From: Adiantum capillus-veneris
Taxonomy: Eukaryota > Streptophyta > Polypodiopsida > Polypodiales > Pteridaceae
Direction of reading: 5' to 3'
NCBI GenBank assembly: GCA_014529385.2
Contig: CM043952.1
Span: forward strand, 62,330,119-62,394,118
Length of the DNA stretch: 64,000 nt
Shown one piece after another: positions 46,138-57,142 of the stretch (position 1 is its first letter; each line of letters starts with the position of its first letter). Under the pieces are notes generated by a model. It saw only the letters and a list, made by a program, of their open reading frames with translations. It did no database searches and was not told the DNA's origin. The position numbers and the translations under genes are program-made.

Positions 46138-47517
46138 TCATACCTTTTGGAATGATGTCGTCACCTTTTGAAACCAATTGTTCCAAGTTGTCATGGGTGA
46201 AGACTTTAACCAATAGTTTTTGACCGCCGTATGCATTTCATCTAGTTGCAAAAGTGGTAAGGTACTCTCCCATGATTTTATTTGCAAAATTGTTGTAGGT
46301 GGTGAACTTACAACGGGAGGTGCAAACTCTTTCTTGCTTGTATGGATATGTACAATGGTAGGTGGAGGTTGTGTTGAAGCTTCTAATTCTGTATAGGAAC
46401 TACATGAAGAGCAAGAAGCTTCATTTGATTTTGTTGTTCCTGAGCTAGGGGGAACAAATCGTTCTTTCTTCGGTACCCAAACTAGCTCTGGAGCAGGTGT
46501 GTAGCATTTCGTGATTTTTTCCTTTCCGCGATCTTCAATTTGTTTTGGAGCCACAGAATTGAGCTCACATGGGCCTGGTGACAAGTAAGAGCACAATTTA
46601 CGTTTTGGCACCCAGATTTGATCATTTCCTTCATAGTAGCCTTGGGCTTCCAATAGTATTTTAGAAATCCAACACAACATTTCTTTACATTTCTTGGGAC
46701 GAATGGGACGTCTCTTACCAGGCTCCTGTCTTTTAGCACTGGCTATGGTCGCTAAAGAAGTTTTAGGGACCCACTTGTATGTTTTCTTTGTTATATTGGG
46801 ATGGGTCTTGTATGTCTCAAGCTTTATTTCAGCTACATCAGTTGAAGCTCTAGATAGTTGGGGTATGGGAACATATGGTTCAACCTCCTGGACATGCAAT
46901 GTTTTGGGTTTTATTTCCTTAAGAGGCAATATCTCAGGGACTATAGCTTGAGTGGCAGGGCTAAGAGTTGGTTTCTGTGTTGTGACACCCCCTGTCCCCC
47001 AATCAATAGTGCATTTGGTGGCTATCATCCACGTGCGTCCGAGGTTTACATTACCCTCCATATTTCCAACAGGCATGACCAAAAAGTCTTGAGCTACAAC
47101 CCCATTGTCATAACTGACAGAAGTGTGTCAGATTCCAAAAACCGTAGTTTTTTTCTTGTTGACACCCTTGACTTGGATAATACTCTCAGATAGAGGTGGC
47201 TTCTCTAACTGACACCACACCCCATATGATAGCAGATTATATTTAGCACCCGTGTCCAATAAGGCGTTATATAGCACTTTTCCATAGGTGATGTTTAGCT
47301 CAATAGGGTATCGTAGAGGTGTGTCAAAGTCTAACCAATCCTCGTCGATTTCAATGTGGAATGCATGTGTGACTCCAAGGTTAGCCTCTCGTTTTCGTCT
47401 TATGCGTTGTTGTCGCTCCTTAGCCTCAGCTTGAGCTTGTAACTTCTTCAATTCTATTTGTGCCTTGGCTGCCTTTTTTATATGGATGGCACATAGCTCC
47501 TCTTGGCTTAAAGGATC
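46138..47517 (-). pseudogene. gypsy-C post-integrase ORF with a second aspartic protease
   Basis: Minus-strand frame directly following the integrase, in the same frame after a TAG at 47518. First a Lys/Gln-rich helix (QIELKKLQAQAEAKERQQRI). Then a retropepsin-like domain: IELNITYGKVLYNALLDTGA (canonical D-T-G-A, about 47230-47280) and, past a TGA at about 47128 of the CGA type, FLVMPVGN and NLGRTWMIATKCTIDW. The tail has three WVPK motifs (TYKWVPKTSL, QIWVPKRKL, LVWVPKKERF) in a Pro/Ser-rich region, ending at 46138. The element already has a protease upstream (63720-63760 region), so this is an extra one of unknown role. Confidence 0.75.
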
Positions 47518-48555
47518 CTAGTATCTTTTAAATTTGCTCCTATTGAGTAATCCAATGGTTTCAACTCCATCAAGAGTCTCCACACGAATGGTTCCTTGTG
47601 GGGTGATCTCACATACTCTATATGGTCCTTTTCCCGCATATTTCAACTTTTTCTTTTTGTTATGCACTCCATACATAAGGACTTTATCACCAACATTGAT
47701 ATCTTTGTTCTTTAGATGACGGTCAAACCATTTCTTCCTCCTATCTTTCTCCACAAGTGCATTTTGCACAGCTAATTGCCTCTCTTCATCTAGCCTTTCA
47801 AGGATATATAATCGCTCAACTAAGGGGTTACCATCCCAACCTTCTTGAGAAGCTACTCGAAGACTAGGAACAACAAACTCCCATGGCATAACCGCTTCTT
47901 GGCCATACACCATCTTGAATGGTGTGCAATTAATGGCAACTTTGTACGCAGTACGATAAGCCCATAGAGCTGATGTAAGCTTTAGATCCCAATCTGTGCG
48001 ATGAGCTTCCACCATTTTGGTTAAGATAGAGATTAAGGTCTTATTGGTGCTCTCAGCTTTGCCATTTGCTTGTGGATAATAAGGTGTGGACTTATGGTGA
48101 GCTATCATAAAGTTGGTAGTGAGTTCTTTTATTACTCCATTTATAAAATGAGTACCATTGTCACTCACAATCTCAAAGGGACAACCAAATCTTGTAATAA
48201 TGTTTTCAAAGAGAAACTTGGCAGTTGACCTCGCATCTGCCTTACGTATCGCCCTGGCTTCCGCCCACTTTGTAACATAGTCAGTGGCAACGATAATATA
48301 TCGAGATTGAGTGCTACAAGTTGCCGGACTAATTGGGCCTACAAAGTCCAAACCCCATTTTTCAAATGGTTGAGTCACTTTAATAGGATGTAAGGGCATC
48401 CTATTCTTTCGTTGTGTGATCTTGTAACGCTGGCATTCATCACATCCTTTTGCAAAAAGTGATGCATCCTTGAATAAGGTAGGGCACCAATAGCCTGATT
48501 GCAACACCTTTTTAGCTGTTAGTTCCCCTGAGAAATGTCCGCCGGCTATACCCAT
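47518..48555 (-). CDS. gypsy-C integrase
   Basis: An uninterrupted minus-strand frame of 345 codons. It has HFSGELTAKKVLQSGYWCPT and CDECQRYKITQRKNRM (zinc-binding half), KWGLDFVGPISPA with the first catalytic Asp, FEIVSDNGTHFINGVIKEL with the second, and YYPQANGKAESTNK with the Glu. The C-terminal domain has GDKVLMYGVHNKKKKLKYAG and GPYRVCEI. The catalytic triad D-D-E is complete, the only apparently intact integrase in the window. It ends at a TAG that is followed in frame by the extra protease ORF. The first His of the zinc site lies just upstream in another frame. Confidence 0.88.
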   Translation of the reverse strand: MGIAGGHFSGELTAKKVLQSGYWCPTLFKDASLFAKGCDECQRYKITQRKNRMPLHPIKVTQPFEKWGLDFVGPISPATCSTQSRYIIVATDYVTKWAEARAIRKADARSTAKFLFENIITRFGCPFEIVSDNGTHFINGVIKELTTNFMIAHHKSTPYYPQANGKAESTNKTLISILTKMVEAHRTDWDLKLTSALWAYRTAYKVAINCTPFKMVYGQEAVMPWEFVVPSLRVASQEGWDGNPLVERLYILERLDEERQLAVQNALVEKDRRKKWFDRHLKNKDINVGDKVLMYGVHNKKKKLKYAGKGPYRVCEITPQGTIRVETLDGVETIGLLNRSKFKRY

Positions 48556-49780
48556 GTGGGCTTCTTGCAGTATGTATAAATACTCATCCTCATGAGCACA
48601 ACGTCTAAGAATATCATCCTCCCTAGCCTATAGAGAGTTCCTGCAATGAGAGAGTAAGGTTCACATTCTTTTAACAGTTTTTGAGCTATGTCTTTACGAA
48701 GCTCTTTGGGGGGAAAACCATTAACTAGAAAGTTCACAATCTTCTCACTCCATTCAGGTATGGTTTTGACTAAGAATAGAGAAGTATCGGCCAACTCATC
48801 ATCGACTCCAGTAGGGGCTTCACCATTGGGTATGCGAGACAAATGATCCGCCATGACATGTCTTTTACCAAGTCTCACCACAATGGTAAAATCAAACTCA
48901 AGGAGAATTAACAACCATCGTGTAATTCTTCCCGTGGAACAAGGTTTATTTACTAGATACAACGCTTGCTGATCAACATAGAACACAAACTTGTTGGCCA
49001 GAAGGTAGTAACGAAATTTCTTCACTGCATCAATCATACCTAAACCTTCTCGCTATGTAGTGGTGTAGTTTCTCTCAACATCATTCAACTGACGACTTGC
49101 AAAGCTAATGGGGTAGTCCAGTTTATGTTCTCCTGGTTGAGCTAGAACACACCCAATAGCAAAGTTCGATGCATCGATATGCACATGAAAAATTACATTC
49201 CAATCGGGCACTCGTAGAATAGGAGCACTAGTCAAGGTCTTTTTCAATGACTCATAAGCATGTTCACACTCCGCAGTCCATTGGAACTCAATAAAAAGCT
49301 TGTACAAAGGACGAGCTATCTCGGCAAAGTTTAAAATAAACCGTCGGTAATAACCAACATGGCCCATGAACCTTTGAACTCCTTTATAGTTTGTAGGTGG
49401 TGGCAATTCAGAAATGGCTTTAATTTTTCCCTCATCTGTGGAAATCCCATTTTATGCCCTAAAATGACTCCATGTTTAACCCAGAATTGGCATTTGAAAG
49501 GGTTTAAGGAGATGCGATACAATCTACACTTCTCAAACACTTTTCGTAAGCATGATAGATGTTCTTTCCAAGAAAATAAACACAAAGGTCATCTAAAAAA
49601 GCTTCACAAAACTCCCTCAAATATTCTCTAAAAGCAGTGTTTATTAATCTTTGAAAGGTAGCCGGGGCATTGGTTAAGCCAAAATCCATAACACGAAATG
49701 CGAACACTCCAAATTCGATTATAAAGGTTGTTTTAGCTTGGTCCTCCAGTGCAATTGTGATTTGATTGTAGCCAGAATAC
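48546..49780 (-). pseudogene. gypsy-C reverse transcriptase second half and RNase H
   Basis: Minus-strand continuation of the RT that starts at 62396 and is cut by TIR-1. It resumes at YSGYNQITIALEDQAKTTFI and has [20 protein letters not shown] and the catalytic segment FLDDLCVYF (usual F/Y-M-D-D). After a frame change it continues with CRLYRISLNPFKCQFWVKHG and, after another, with RFMGHVGYYRRFILNFAEIA. RNase H: IFHVHIDASNFAIGCVLAQP, then, past a stop, KFRYYLLANKFVFYVDQQAL and ADHLSRIPNGEAP. The beginning of the zinc site follows. Several frame changes and stops. Confidence 0.88.
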
Positions 49781-49784
49781 CCAT
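49781..49784 (+). other. Target-site duplication CCAT, left
   Basis: CCAT directly before the left TIR of TIR-1. The same four bases follow the right TIR at 61852-61855. Joining the flanks over one CCAT restores the gypsy RT reading across the site. Confidence 0.85.
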
Positions 49785-49812
49785 GGCTGAAAGCAAAGGA
49801 TGGTGGTACAAA
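49785..49812 (+). repeat. TIR-1 left terminal inverted repeat
   Basis: Starts GGCTGAAAGCAAAGGATGGT and continues GGTACAAA. Inverted partner at 61824-61851, starting GGTTGAAAGCAAGGGATGGT. Confidence 0.92.
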
Positions 49813-50029
49813 AAAAGGGCCAATTTTTTTTCCACCTCTTTGGTCCTTTGGAGGGAAAGTTTTGAGGCCCAAAAGTTTTGGAATTTGTATTTTATAGCTA
49901 TACTTGTATCTCAAAAATACAAGTCGTGCAGTTTCACAATGGGCCAGCCCGTGTGAGAGTAGTGGTGTAATTAGTAAATTTAGTGGCGTCCGCCCGTTTG
50001 AATTGAGCGCTTTCTGCCGGTGCTTGGGC

Positions 50030-50118
50030 TCTCTCTCTCCCCCTCAGACTCATAGCAGAGCTGCTCTCTCTCTCTCTCAGCATTGTAGCAGAGCTCCTAT
50101 CGTGTGAGTTCTCCCACC
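50030..50118 (+). promoter_or_regulatory. CT-rich leader of the TIR-1 cargo gene
   Basis: Two CT runs (about 50030-50042 and 50067-50079) lie within 90 bases upstream of the ATG at 50119. Similar pyrimidine or GA tracts precede the transposase-like gene (61341-61433, CT in sense) and the H3-like start in TIR-2 (GA in sense). CT-rich leaders are common near plant transcription starts; a role here is inferred. Confidence 0.4.
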
Positions 50119-53100
50119 ATGAGGACCCCAAAGGGCAAGGGAGCTGCTTCCCGCAGAGCATCACCTTCAACATGCAAACAAAAAGGGAAGGCCAAGGGGG
50201 GAATGCCCACCCATGGGAGAAGCAACAACAAAGGTTCTTCCACCCCCGCCTCTCAACAAACAGAGCTGGAGAACAAAAGCAATCCCAACACAAGGGCTAG
50301 TGCAAAAGAGTTCAAGGCTTTTGAAATCGACTCCAAACGGACCTCACACCGTGTCGATGAGGATGAATCAAAATTTGCCAACAAGTCAAGACGTGGTAAG
50401 CTATTCATTGGAATCAGGCTTGTGTTAATTAGATGGTGTAAAATTTTGAATTTAAATGTTCAGTGTAAAATTTGATACCTTGGAGCATCACATTTGTAAT
50501 CCATATGCATATGAGAGAAAAATTAGAAAATTGACTTGGACCATGCTAATTATCCAGCTTGCTCTATAGTATTAAGTGTATTTTTCTAGGATATTCTAGA
50601 AAAGTGGTTGTGGAGCTTCAATGTTTGTGGATAGAAAGGTTTAGCTGAGACAATGTACATGATTCTATAGTTTCGCTGCTTTAAGCTTTGTATATCATAT
50701 GCTAAGGATTAAAACTGAAGTTATTGCAGACTATTGTTGAAGTTTCGTGGAAATAGAGTATGGATAAATCATATTGTAAACACATTAGTTATTAGTTATT
50801 AAATGTACAGTAACAAATGTGGTACTTTGGATTTGTTTCACAATAATTTCTGATTTGTTTGACATTTCAGGTAAGAATAAAATGGAGGAGTACCCTCAAC
50901 AAACCAGGTTCTGTTATACAGCAGAGGACTTGCATGAGGAGTATGGCCTTAGTCTAGAAGGCAAACTCCCTAAGGACCTGACCGATGAGAACTTGCCATC
51001 CAAGCAATGGTTATTTGTTTTCAAGTAAAAGTTCCAAAAGAAAAGCAAAATTTATTTAAATCATTTGTAGCCACATCTCATGGATGACTGCAGATTTCTA
51101 TTCTCCAAAGTTTATCAGGGACCCCCTTCATGCGGTGAACTGACCACCAAATTTTCTAAGGGTTATGCGCTCGAGAAATGTGATGCAGCGAGAAAAGACC
51201 CAACAGGGCATAGAATAGCATGGGCCCAGTTTGGGGAAGGAATGTTGCAGATGATATCATTTAGGACTGGCGGTCTTGACCATAAAGTTGAGACATGGAG
51301 GAACAAAAATGCTTCCTCCCCTGGAACTGTCCCACAGTCAGTTAAGAAGGCCCGCATGACTCAAAGTGGCAGCAACATCTGCACAGAACCAGAGCAAGGT
51401 GTCGAGGGGCAGTGGCTGACTACCTACCTGACTTAGAGGCATTGCTCCAAAGACTCCAGAAGCAGGTGTCACGTCCAGGGTCACCAAAACTAACAGACCT
51501 GAAGGCCTCTATTAAAGAAAACAAGAACCAACTATTGGTATATGAGGGTAAAGAGGGCGTGGTGAAAAGTTTGATGGAGGATATTGATACCCTAGAGGCA
51601 CGCATCGGTGTGCTGCGATGGCAGCAAATACCTATCCCTGATGAAGAGATCAGAGAGGTGGAGACTGAGCTAGGAGCAAGTCGACGCTTGTTACGACGGC
51701 ACGGGGTTTCCAAAAATATCAAGAAGCTCCAAGCTGAGGTTGAACAGCAGGAGGTACTGTATTTCTGGCTTATTGCATTGTGTACGACTGTTGAAAGTTT
51801 TTATTATGCACAAGGTTTGGTGATTTGGCATGTTTCACTTCTTGTGACTGGTTTATTTGTTGACATTTTTATGGGTTTTAGTACTATCTTGGACACTAAG
51901 GGTTTTAGTACTCTCTCTAACTGTTTTGGTACTTTTATTTAACACTAAGGGCAGTGTTGGAACTTTCCTTAGTACTTTATGCTGCTGCTTCATTTCATTT
52001 GGTACTCATTTGAACTACTTGGTACTATATTGGTACTTCCTTGTTTCTAATTTTTGAGTCTTACACTGTACTATTTTTTTTGTTTTGGATTCTATAATGG
52101 CACAATCCATAGTACTTTTGGTGCTTTTCTGATCATTTGGTCTTTTTCAATTCTATTTTGGGACTGCTATGGTACATGCTACTTAGTGCTTTGGTATCTT
52201 CTTTAAATGTCTTGGTACTTTCCAGTTTCTTTTTGAAAGTGGTTTGCTTATTTTTGGACTATTTTGGTACTTTTTAAACTGATTTGGGTATTTAATCGAA
52301 CACTAACTGCTATGTTCGTACTTCCCTTGTAACCTTTTGGTGCTTAGTTATTTTAATTGGTTCTCTCTTCGATCATTCTGGTATTGTCTTAAGAATTTTT
52401 GGTAGTCATATAGTTTACAGATATTGTCTTGGGTTCTATGTGGCACACTTTTTGGTACTCTGGGTGCTTTTCTGTTCATTGGGTACTCTTATTACTTATT
52501 TTGAAACTTTCTAGTTACAGTCTTATACTGTAATGTTGAGTTTGACTTGGGTACTTTTGGTCTTGATACTGCTTTGGTACTCTTGAAACATTTGGTACTT
52601 CAACCTATTTTGGTACTTTTGGTACTTTGCTTGTAACCTTTTGTGCTTCTTTATTTTATTTGGTTCTCTCTTTGACCATTTTGGTACTGCCTTGAGAATT
52701 TTTGGTACTCATATAGTCTACAGATTTGCCTTGGGTGCTATGTGGCACAATCTTTGGTACTCTGGGTGCTTATCTGTTCATTGGGTACTCTTATTACTTA
52801 TTTTGGTACTTTCTAGTTACAGTCTTATACTGTAATGGTGAGTATGACTTGGGTACTTTTGGTGCTTGATACTGCTTTGGTACTCTTGAAACATTTGGTA
52901 CTTCAACCTATTTTGGTACTTTTGGTACTTCCCTTGTAACCTTTTGTGCTTCTTTATTTTATTTGGTTCTCTCTTTGACCATTTTGGTACTGCCTTGAGA
53001 ATTTTTGGTACTCATATAGTCTATAGATTTGACTTGGGTGCTATGTGGCACAATCTTTGGTACTCTAGGTGCTTATCTGTTCATTGGGTAGTCTGATTAC

Positions 53101-55011
53101 TTATTTTGGTACTTTCTAGTTACAGTCTTATACTGTAATGGTGAGTATGACTTGGGTACTTTTGGTGCTTGATGTTGATTTCATACTGTTGAAACATTTG
53201 GTACTTCAACCTATTTTGGTACTTTCCTTGTAACCTTTTTTGCTTATTTAGTTTATTTGGTTCTCTCTTTGACCATTTTGGCACTGCCTTGAGAATTTTG
53301 GTACTCATATAGTCTACAGATTTGCCTTGGGTGCTATGTGGCACAATCCTTTGTACTCTGGGTATTTATATGCTCTTTGGGTAGTCTGATTACTTATTTT
53401 GGTACTTTCTAGTTACTGTCTTATACTGTAATGTTGAGTATGACTTGGGTACTTTTGGTGCTTGAAACTGCTCTGGTACTGTTGAAACTTTTGGTACTTT
53501 TGGTATTTCTAGTACCTTGATACTACATTGGTATTTTCTTCTAATAATGTTTTGTTTGCTAATTGTTTGATTTGGTACTGTCTTGGTTCTATTTTGTAAC
53601 TGTTGCAATAATATTTTGGTACTGCATGTGTTATTCCTTGATAGCAGTCAATTTTGCTACTGTTTTGGTGCATGTTGGGTACTGTTTTGTTCTATTTTGG
53701 TACTCTTTCAATAATTTTTTGCTATTGCATGTGTTCTTCCATGCATCTTGGTTATTTTGGTAAGTAAATTACGAGAGCATTCTGTTTTGTAGAGAGAGTA
53801 TGCCAGGCTCTACAATGAGTCCTTAGAAACCCAAGACCAGTACGAATTTGTAAGCAAGCTCTCTGCTGATGTGAAGAGAGGGATGACTCACATGTTGACT
53901 CCAAGGCCTCATGTTGTGGACCCTGAAAACACAATACATGTGTTTGGTTCTTGCATTGCCTGTGGGGAGGCTTTGGAGGCTTCTTACGTGGTTGGTACCT
54001 TCATGCTTCCCTGTAGGCATCAGTACCATCCACTGTGTTTTGCAGGTGTATTGAGAATGGAAGATACATGCGTGAAGGCACTTTGCAACACTGCAATCCC
54101 TTCGGAGGCAAAGGCCTGGATTTCAGGGAGGTCATTATTGAAGAGTAAGTGGGTTGTTTGTGTAAGTCACTACATGCTTATAATAGCAGTTGAATTTATG
54201 ATCTAATCTTCTCTTTCATCTTTGTGTATATGTAGGGAGAGGATCTTTCAGTGCGGACACCCATGAAAACACCAACACCCCTGTGGATCGGAAGGATCTT
54301 CCTGGATACAGCAAGTTAGATGCCAGTCACATGTTCGAGGAAGATCCTTATAAGTCAGTGCATGAAGTACTGCATGACATTGGTGCCAACACGATGGAAG
54401 GCAAAAAGGGTGAGCCTGCTCTAGACTCCAGTTTGGAGGAAGATAACACTAAAGCTGAAGCGCAGTAAATCCAGCAAGGCCTAATGCCAGCACAGTGGAA
54501 GGAAAAGGGTCTGAGGCTGGTGTGGGCTCTGGTATGGTAGAAGCTAAACTGAAAACTGAAGTGCAGGAGAAGGATAAACAGGAAAGTGAACCGATTGAGG
54601 AAGTTCATGACATAGAGATAGAGCTAGGCAAGAAGAACAACGTAGAATTTAGGATGATGAGGAGGTGGTAGTGGAAGTTCCCTCGGCGGCCAAGTGTTTG
54701 GATACAACTCCAAAGTATGTAGAGGAGAAGGCAGGTAGCACGCAAAGAGTGAGGCGGAACTTGCTGACAGTGCGAAGGAGGCGGAACCTGCCGAGGGTGC
54801 GAAGGAGGCTGCGAAAGAGTATGGCACGGAGGAGGCAGCTTATTTTTCGGAGGAGATGAAAGCCATGGAGGAGGATGAAGGTGCGGGGCAGGCGACAACC
54901 TTAGAAACAGGTTATAACATTGATTGTGCCACACTCTCCGAACTCTTCCTTATGAAATGTAAAAAGACCCCCAAAGGTCGTGGTCTCAAGCTGCGAACCT
55001 CCAAGAATTAG
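50119..55011 (+). pseudogene. TIR-1 cargo gene: basic N-terminus, coiled coil, RING-like zinc site
   Basis: Exon 1 (50119-50395) encodes a basic, Ser/Lys-rich N-terminus (MRTPKGKGAASRRAS). Exon 2 (50871-51024) has QQTRFCYTAEDLHEEYGLSL. Exon 3 starts at 51094 (FLFSKVYQGPPSCGELTTKF). A one-base shift near 51405 leads into a coiled coil (DYLPDLEALLQRLQKQV to KKLQAEVEQQE, end 51753). After a 2-kb repeat-filled intron, exon 53793-54144 continues the coil and holds a RING-like pattern: CIACGEA, LPCRHQYHPLCF, CVKALC. Exon 54236 onward is acidic and frame-shifted near 54460, ending near 55011. Splice phases agree for exons 1-2-3 and for the 54144/54236 joint. The protein may run on into the FCP1-like part at 55278. 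Confidence 0.65.
51754..53792 (+). repeat. Intron filled with TTTGGTACT repeats and ~300-bp tandem units
   Basis: Dense short repeats (TTTGGTACTT and relatives). On a larger scale there are about four ~300-bp units: 'ctctctttgaccatt' recurs near 52671, 52974 and 53268, with a diverged form at 52368. All are in the sense of the host gene. No coding text. Confidence 0.9.
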
Positions 55012-55277
55012 CTATTTAATAGCATTTTGTACTTGCTTCTGGCTTATCATGAAATACGATCCCATTTTGCGTTTGTCAATGTTTGGTGTCATGTTAGTCA
55101 AATGTTAATGTGCATGTTCCTTGTTATGTCATGCTGTCAACAATTGGTAACCTTTAATGGTGCTATATGTCCACACTTTCTATTGCCAAAAGGCTGGTTG
55201 TTCCTTTACTCATTTTGTTTCGTGGTACTTCAGTGAGGGACAGGTGGTGGCTGAATGAAGCGTGACCGGATACATCA

Positions 55278-56695
55278 GTGCCGCTGGACGTAAAGGCGAG
55301 CACTAAGCGCCTTGTCATTCTGGATGTGAGTGGAGTTCTGTTGAAGGATTGTCATGAAGAACCCGAAGATTTGTGGAAAATCCCATTTCCAGAGGGATGT
55401 AAGCTCCGATGCGTGAAGGTCTCCCGACACAAATACTGCATGGTCAGACCTGATGCGGAGGATTTCATCCTTAACCTGAGAGTGATGCTTTGGTCCTGCA
55501 GCCAAAGACACAATCTGATGACCATACTGCATGCTTGCTTCCCTAAGTTGATGAAGATGCAAAGTCTCTTTTTAGGTATGAATCCCTTAATTTCCAAACT
55601 GGTTTGGCTGATTTTGGTACTGTATCTACCTTTGCTACTGATTTGTACATATTCTGGTACTATTGGTTCTTTTTGTACTATTTGGTACTATCGTGTATAG
55701 GATTTGGTACTGTTTGTACAAATTGATACTGTCCACACAATTTTGGTAATGTTAGCACAATTTGGTACTGTTTGCACAATTGGGTACTATTTGTTTCTTT
55801 TGGTTATTTTTATTCATTTTGGTCCTTTGGTACATTTGGTACTTTTGGTACTGTTTGCACAACTTGATACTGTCCATACAACCTGGTACTATTTGCACAA
55901 CTTACTTTGGCACTTTGGTACTGTTATGTACAGAACTTGCTTTTTTTCTTTTTTTGGTGATTTAAGTCCTTTGGTACTTTGGTACTATTATGTACAGAAC
56001 TTGCTGTTTTTCATGATTTAAGTCCTTTGGTCCTTTGGTACTTTGGTACTAATATGTACAAAACTTGTTGTTTTTCTTTTTTTGGTGATTTAAGTCCTTT
56101 GGTACTGTTATGTACAAAACTTGTTGTTTTTCAGACTTTGGTGATTAAGTCCTTTGGTACTTTTGGTACTTTGGTACTGTTATGTACAGAACTTGTTGCT
56201 GTTTTTCAGACTTTGGTACTCTGAACTGTATACCTGCTCTAACAACTTAGTTTACTTGACACATATATTTTTGACCAGTCCCATTGTGAAAAATGGGTTT
56301 CCTCTATGAAGAATGTGGCAGGCCGTTTGGGGCAGTTCGGCAACAAGCCCATTTTCCTGAAGCTCCTGCGAACAATTTGGCGCAAGCATCCTCAATTTAA
56401 TGAAGCCAGCACGCTCCTTGTGGACGACACAAGATACAAATCATTGAAGAACGATTATGAGTCGTGCTGCTACATTCAGACATATGAGCCAAAATATTAT
56501 GATCAGAACAAGCCGAAGTATCTCATGGATGTCATTCTGCCATGGATCACAGGATGGCTAGATGAGAAGTTCCCCACCGCTTATAGCCGGCGCACACCCC
56601 TGTTTGATGTAGAGGACAACATCTCCCTGTATGTTGATGACTACTTTGTATCTTTGGAAGGGTACTCGTACCGGTTTGACCCGTCTGATGTGTAA
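55278..56695 (+). pseudogene. FCP1/NIF-like HAD phosphatase domain (TIR-1)
   Basis: First block 55278-55574: RLVILDVSGVLLKD is motif I, with nucleophile Asp at 55323 and Ser at 55329 where the second Asp of DxD is expected. Then YCMVRPDAEDFILNL and VMLWSCSQRHNLM for motif II. A repeat-filled intron follows. Last exon from about 56270: FDQSHCEKW, KPIFLKLLRTIWRKHPQ and STLLVDDTRYKSLKND (motif III/IV with the Asp pair), a variable C-terminal part, and a stop at 56693-56695. It could be the last part of the gene starting at 50119 or a separate gene. FCP1-like enzymes act on phosphoproteins such as the RNA polymerase II tail. Loss of the second Asp argues for reduced or absent catalysis. The phase of the central intron is not resolved. 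Confidence 0.78.
55580..56265 (+). repeat. Second repeat-filled intron of the TIR-1 cargo gene
   Basis: Repeats of TTTGGTACT, with a larger recurring phrase 'tatgtacagaacttgc' or 'tatgtacaaaacttg' (about 55925, 55990, 56053, 56110 and 56180). Sense orientation again. Confidence 0.88.
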
Positions 56696-57142
56696 AAGAT
56701 TCTATAAAAGATTGGCATTTCGTGTAATAAGAAATTATTGATGGGCATGAACCTTCGTCTGCAAAAGTTTTACACATGCACTTAATTTTTCTGCACATGA
56801 TCTTTTTCTTGCCACTTCTTTGGTAATTTTTCTGTTGCTATGTGCATGTGAAGCCTGAATCAGCAGAAATGTCAAATAACCCACGAGCATTGATTACTCC
56901 TTCACACTTTAATTTTTGTCCCATTGATAACTAAACCCGGATTCTTGCACCTGCCTAAGATATTTTCAACCATATTAAAGTATCTTGCTATCAAACAAGG
57001 ATTAGGCAGTCTCGCTATCAAATTTGGTACTACAAGAGTTAGCTGAAAACAAATTAGTAAGTACACACTACTGATCACAAGTAAGATTCTATTCAAGAGA
57101 ATTACAACTCTTGCTGCCAGCGGCTAGACTTGTAGTTGGGGT

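Noticed and set aside
52260-53480. Satellite DNA outside any gene
   Set aside because: The ~300-bp repeats sit between exons whose splice phases match (51753 and 53793), so they are intronic.
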